Of a DNA stretch of 9,292 nt, positions 5,727-9,292 are shown piece after piece. Below the pieces are notes generated by a model. The model did not search any database and had not been told where the DNA came from. It was given only the letters and a program-made list of their open reading frames with translations. The DNA is from Clostridia bacterium (GTDB lineage: Bacteria; Bacillota_A; Clostridia; Oscillospirales; Butyricicoccaceae), in assembly GCA_017548175.1 (NCBI GenBank), contig JAFYMZ010000013.1:1-9292 (forward strand), written 5' to 3'. A program made the position numbers and the translations under genes. The stretch's first letter is position 1, and each line of letters begins with the position of its first letter.

Positions 5727-8700
5727 AAAGCAAGAAATCAAGTTGACAGAGCAACAACAGCAAGCCATTTCCTGCCGGAATAAGCAGCTGATCGTCTCTG
5801 CCGCTGCCGGCAGCGGAAAGACCGCCGTGCTGGCCAAGCGCGTGCTGGATCTGATTTGCGACGCGCATAACCCCTGTAATGTGGACCGGCTTCTCATTAT
5901 GACCTTTACCAAGGCTGCCGCCGCGGAAATGCGCGGCCGTATCGCCGATGAATTGGGCGAACTTCTGTCCCGCCAGCCGGGTGACCGAAATCTGCGCCGC
6001 CAGCTGGCATTGCTGCCGCAGGCGCGCATCCAGACGGTGCACAGTTTTTGCCAGAGTCTGCTGCGCCAACACTTCCATCTGTGTAATGTCTCGCCCGACT
6101 TCCGGCAGGGCGATGAGATCGAGTTCACTCGCCTGAAGCAGCTGGCCATGGAGCAGCTGCTGGAAGAAGCTTATGCCGCAGCCGACCCGGATTTTATGGC
6201 ATTGGCCGATCTGCTGTCGGACCAGCGCAGCGACCGGCCGCTGGAAAATACCGTTTTGGAGATCTATGAAAAACTCCGCAGCCATCCTGCGCCTGCACAT
6301 TGGCTGGAACTGATCCCCGTGCAGTTGTCCGGCGACCCGGAAACGGCGGCGTGGCACCGCCTGCTGCGGGAGGATGCTGCGGCACGGGTGCTGGAAACGC
6401 GTGCGCTGTTGGCCGAAGGCCTTGTGCAAATGGAGTTTGACGAAAAATTGCTGGCCGCATACGGCCCGTCTTTCTCTGCAGTGTTTGAAACCTGTACCAC
6501 ATTCCTGCAAGCACTGGAACAGAGTTGGGATGCCGCAGCGCTCGTGATGCAGCAGCTTAGTCTGCCGGGCCTCAGCTCCAAGCGCAGCGACGATAAAGAA
6601 CTGCGGGAAGAAATGAAAGCCCTCTACAATCGCTGCAAAAAGTCTCTGCAAGACCTGCAGAACGGCAGCTTTGCCATGACGATGGAGCAGATCCGGGCGG
6701 AATGTGCCCAGCAGGCACCGATGGTGGCGGCTCTGTGCCGCTTGGTGCAGCGATTTACCGAACTTTACGATGCCGAAAAGCAGCAGCGCAATCTGCTGGA
6801 TTTCAGCGATCTGGAACATAAAGCCCTGGCGCTGCTGACGGAACCCGACGGCAGCCCCAGTCCGGTGGCGATGGAACTGCGCCGGGAACTGGCCGAAGTG
6901 CTGGTGGACGAGTATCAGGATACCAACGAGATCCAAGAGCGCATCTTTGCCGCGCTGATGCCCGAAACCGGCAGCGCCTTTTTCGTGGGTGACGTGAAAC
7001 AAAGCATTTATCGCTTCCGCTTGGCGGATCCCAGCATTTTCCGCTCCCGCTATCAGGAAAGCGGCCCTTACGGCAGCGATGATCCCCGTTGGCGTATGGA
7101 ACTGAACCGCAACTTCCGTTCGCGCCCCGAAGTGCTGCATTTGTGCAATTTTATCTTCTCTCGGGTGATGAGCAGCCGGTTTGGCGACGTGGATTATGAC
7201 GAGGGTCAGCGTTTGGTGCCCGGCAAGCCGGCAGAAGGCTGTGTCGAGTCCGAATTGCTGCTGCTCACCGGCAAGGACAGCGAGGAGCGGATGGGTGAAA
7301 GCGAAGCCCGTTTGGTGGCTGCGCGCATCCGGCAACTGCTGGAGCAGCCCCGTCCCGACGGCAGCCTGTACCGCCCCGAAGACTTTGCTATTTTGTTCAG
7401 TTCTTACCGCAGCCGCGCACCCATTTACGAAAGTGCCTTGCGTAAACTGGGCATCCCGTGCAGCGGTGCCGAGCGTGACGGATTCTTTGACAGCATCGAG
7501 ATCTCCGTGCTGCTTTCTCTGCTGCGCATCATCGATAACCGCCGGCAGGATATCCCCTTGATTTCCGTACTGCGCTCGCCGCTGTATTTCTTCTCCGCCG
7601 ATGCGCTGGGCCGCATTCGTTTGGCGGCGCCCGGCGGCAGTATCTGTGACGGTCTGGAAGCCTTGGCTGCAACCGATGAAGCCTGCGCCAATGTGCTGGC
7701 CGATCTGGATGCTTTGTGTGTTCTGGCGGAAGACAGCACGGTAGCACAACTGATCCAGGAGATCTACCGTCGCACCGGCGCCCCCGGCCTGTTTGCCGCA
7801 CTGGACAGCGGTGCCCGCCGCCGGGAAAATCTGCATCAGTTTTATCAGCTGGCATTGGGGTTTGAATCGGGCGGCGCCCGCGGCCTGCATGCCTTCCTTC
7901 GCTACATCGACGGCAAAATTGCCGCAGAAGAATCGCCTGCCGCGGCAGAGACCGCCGGCGGCGTGCAGCTGATGAGCATTCATCGGTCCAAAGGTTTGGA
8001 GTTTCCCGTGGTGTTCCTGCCCGATTTGAACAAGCGGTTCAATGTGGATGACCTGAAGAAGCCGGCCCTGTTCCATCAGCATGTGGGCATCGGCCTGCCT
8101 TATCGGGATGCTGCACTGCGTGTGCGCTATAAGACGCTGCTGCAGCAGGTCATTGCCCAAAAGGAACAACAGGAACTGCGGGCCGAGGAACTGCGTAAAC
8201 TGTATGTGGCAATGACCCGCGCCAAGGAAAAACTGGTGATGGTCATCGCGCGGCCCAAGGCAGAAGCGCATCTGAATGATTTGGCCATCGATGCCCGTGA
8301 CGGAATCCTCAGTCCCCAGCGGATGCAGGAACAGACCTGCGCCGCAGACTGGATCCTGTCGGCACTGCTGACCCATCCCGCCGCAGCCCAGCTGCGCGGC
8401 GCCTGTACCGGTGCGTTTCAGTGTGCGCCGGCAGGGGAAAAGACTGCCGGACTTGTCTGTCAGATCCTGCAGGTAGAGGACATTCCCGAACTCAGTAAAT
8501 ATGATCCTGTCCGCGCTGCAACGGTGCAGATCGGCAGGGAAGAGGCAGCTGCACTGCTGCAGCAAACGCAGTTGCAGTACGCCCATATGGCCGCGGCAGA
8601 ACTGCCTTCCAAACTGACCCCCACCGGTGCGGCCAAGCGTCTGCCGGAAAGTGCCACTGCCGAGGGTGATGCCCGGCAGGTGCGCATCCGCCTGTGGGAA

Positions 8701-9231
8701 GATCCGCCGCTGGCACGGGAAGATGCCCTGCTGCGCGGTACGGCATTCCACCGCGCGTTGGAATACTTGACGCCTGCCGACGGTGCCGATGCGGAAACGC
8801 TGGTCGGTGCACTGGATGCATTGGTGGCACAAGGCCGTCTGACCGCCGAGCAGCGTGCGCTGCTGCAGCCGGCGCAACTGCGGACCTTCCTGCAAAGTCC
8901 GTTGGCGGCGCGCATCGATGCCGCGCAGCAAGTGCTGCGGGAATATGAGTTTGCCGCTCTTGTTCCGGCGGATAAGATCCTGCACAACGGCGTTGCGGAT
9001 GAAGTGCTGCTCAACGGTGCCATCGACTTGTTGCTGGAAGAACCTGACGGTCTCGTGATCGTGGACTTCAAGACCGATCGCGTCACGCCGGATGCCGCCA
9101 AAGCGCAGGCACTGCACCATGACCTGCAGCTTCGCTTGTACGCCTTGGCTGCCGAAGCCATCTTCCAAAAGCCGGTAAAAGCCCGTTGGATTTGGTTCCT
9201 CCGTCTCGGAACCGGTGTACAACTGGATTAA
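5719..9231 (+). CDS. addA: ATP-dependent helicase/nuclease subunit A (AddA)
   Basis: The motor and nuclease subunit of AddAB: an ATP-driven 3'-5' superfamily 1A (UvrD-like) helicase joined to a RecB-family nuclease, for double-strand-break resection. The 1170 residues compare with about 1230 in Bacillus subtilis. Motifs in order: Q motif LTEQQQQAI (9-17), Walker A AAGSGKT with K34 and T35, MTFTKAAAAEM (Ia), TVHSFC, motif II DEYQDTN (397-403), motif III GDVKQSIYRFR (424-434), motif IV LNRNFRSR (462-469), motif V MSIHRSKGLEF (752-762) and motif VI YVAMTRAKEK (829-838). The C-terminal nuclease has FHRALEYL with H1011, GAIDLLLEE with D1103, and VDFKTDR with D1116 and K1118. Both activities should therefore be intact. 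The start at 5719 is chosen for its Shine-Dalgarno, its 8-bp overlap with addB (ATGGCTGA), and because the family begins only a few residues before the Q motif. Translation is probably coupled to addB. A strong terminator follows six bases after the stop. Confidence 0.97.
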   Translation: MAEKQEIKLTEQQQQAISCRNKQLIVSAAAGSGKTAVLAKRVLDLICDAHNPCNVDRLLIMTFTKAAAAEMRGRIADELGELLSRQPGDRNLRRQLALLPQARIQTVHSFCQSLLRQHFHLCNVSPDFRQGDEIEFTRLKQLAMEQLLEEAYAAADPDFMALADLLSDQRSDRPLENTVLEIYEKLRSHPAPAHWLELIPVQLSGDPETAAWHRLLREDAAARVLETRALLAEGLVQMEFDEKLLAAYGPSFSAVFETCTTFLQALEQSWDAAALVMQQLSLPGLSSKRSDDKELREEMKALYNRCKKSLQDLQNGSFAMTMEQIRAECAQQAPMVAALCRLVQRFTELYDAEKQQRNLLDFSDLEHKALALLTEPDGSPSPVAMELRRELAEVLVDEYQDTNEIQERIFAALMPETGSAFFVGDVKQSIYRFRLADPSIFRSRYQESGPYGSDDPRWRMELNRNFRSRPEVLHLCNFIFSRVMSSRFGDVDYDEGQRLVPGKPAEGCVESELLLLTGKDSEERMGESEARLVAARIRQLLEQPRPDGSLYRPEDFAILFSSYRSRAPIYESALRKLGIPCSGAERDGFFDSIEISVLLSLLRIIDNRRQDIPLISVLRSPLYFFSADALGRIRLAAPGGSICDGLEALAATDEACANVLADLDALCVLAEDSTVAQLIQEIYRRTGAPGLFAALDSGARRRENLHQFYQLALGFESGGARGLHAFLRYIDGKIAAEESPAAAETAGGVQLMSIHRSKGLEFPVVFLPDLNKRFNVDDLKKPALFHQHVGIGLPYRDAALRVRYKTLLQQVIAQKEQQELRAEELRKLYVAMTRAKEKLVMVIARPKAEAHLNDLAIDARDGILSPQRMQEQTCAADWILSALLTHPAAAQLRGACTGAFQCAPAGEKTAGLVCQILQVEDIPELSKYDPVRAATVQIGREEAAALLQQTQLQYAHMAAAELPSKLTPTGAAKRLPESATAEGDARQVRIRLWEDPPLAREDALLRGTAFHRALEYLTPADGADAETLVGALDALVAQGRLTAEQRALLQPAQLRTFLQSPLAARIDAAQQVLREYEFAALVPADKILHNGVADEVLLNGAIDLLLEEPDGLVIVDFKTDRVTPDAAKAQALHHDLQLRLYALAAEAIFQKPVKARWIWFLRLGTGVQLD

Positions 9232-9236
9232 ACAAG

Positions 9237-9279
9237 AAATGACCGACAGCCACTGACTGTCGGTCATTTTTTCTTTTTG
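9237..9279 (+). terminator. Strong intrinsic terminator of the addBA operon
   Basis: A perfect 13-bp stem (9237-9249 with 9257-9269, core GACCGACAG / CTGTCGGTC) with a 7-base loop runs into a T-rich tail TTTTTTCTTTTTG. It begins six bases after the addA stop codon, so no further gene belongs to this transcript unless there is readthrough. Bases 9280-9292 hold nothing recognisable. Confidence 0.93.
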
Positions 9280-9292
9280 TTATACGGCAGGG

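Noticed and set aside
2358..6149. A 1263-residue open frame on the minus strand opposite addB
   Set aside because: Same cause as the frame opposite addA. It also overlaps that other antisense frame by about 500 bases, which real genes would not do.
5647..9267. A 1206-residue open frame on the minus strand opposite addA
   Set aside because: It is codon-aligned with addA and exists because addA has no TTA, CTA or TCA codons. Its product is rich in Gln, His, Gly and Ala with no recognisable domain, and addA has every motif of its family.
1..9292. Mobile elements, CRISPR arrays, tRNA or rRNA genes, toxin-antitoxin or defence genes
   Set aside because: I found no transposase or integrase frame, no regularly spaced direct repeats beyond the helicase tail, no tRNA-like fold, and almost the whole window is taken up by four ordinary genes. 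AddAB can act on phage DNA ends but is housekeeping repair, not a new defence system.

Overview
The window looks like ordinary chromosomal DNA from a GC-rich, low-redundancy Firmicute. An AddAB-type (not RecBCD) recombination nuclease, strong AGGAGG-like ribosome sites, sigma-A-type promoters, and a clostridial-style CshA/DeaD helicase and CPA2 antiporter all fit this. My best guess is the Oscillospiraceae (Faecalibacterium / Subdoligranulum / Gemmiger group). That placement is inference from overall protein flavour and base composition; I could not run a search.

Layout. On the minus strand, 1-456 is the N-terminal part of a CPA2-type cation:proton antiporter that runs off the left edge. A 133-bp gap (457-589) holds its ribosome site, a possible leader hairpin and the terminator of the next gene. 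On the minus strand, 590-2191 is a complete DEAD-box RNA helicase with a DbpA-like RNA-binding domain and a Gly/Asn/Arg-rich tail. A 187-bp divergent intergenic region (2192-2378) contains two well-formed promoters whose -35 regions meet, and a small inverted repeat. On the plus strand, addB (2379-5726) and addA (5719-9231) overlap by 8 bp and form a two-gene operon. It closes with a strong intrinsic terminator at 9237-9279. The last 13 bases hold nothing recognisable.

How the genes work together. AddB and AddA form one heterodimeric helicase-nuclease that resects double-strand DNA ends for RecA-dependent repair. AddA carries the motor and one nuclease site; AddB carries the second nuclease site and an iron-sulfur staple. 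The Walker, nuclease and cysteine motifs of both are intact. The helicase works on RNA (ribosome assembly or mRNA turnover) and the antiporter on ion/pH homeostasis. I see no functional link between these and AddAB beyond the shared divergent promoter region.

I find no mobile element, CRISPR array, RNA gene or new defence system. The most notable non-gene observations are the compact divergent promoter with its inverted repeat, the complete absence of TTA, CTA and TCA codons from the three full-length genes (which produces huge false antisense ORFs), and a few motif variants in the helicase and antiporter.
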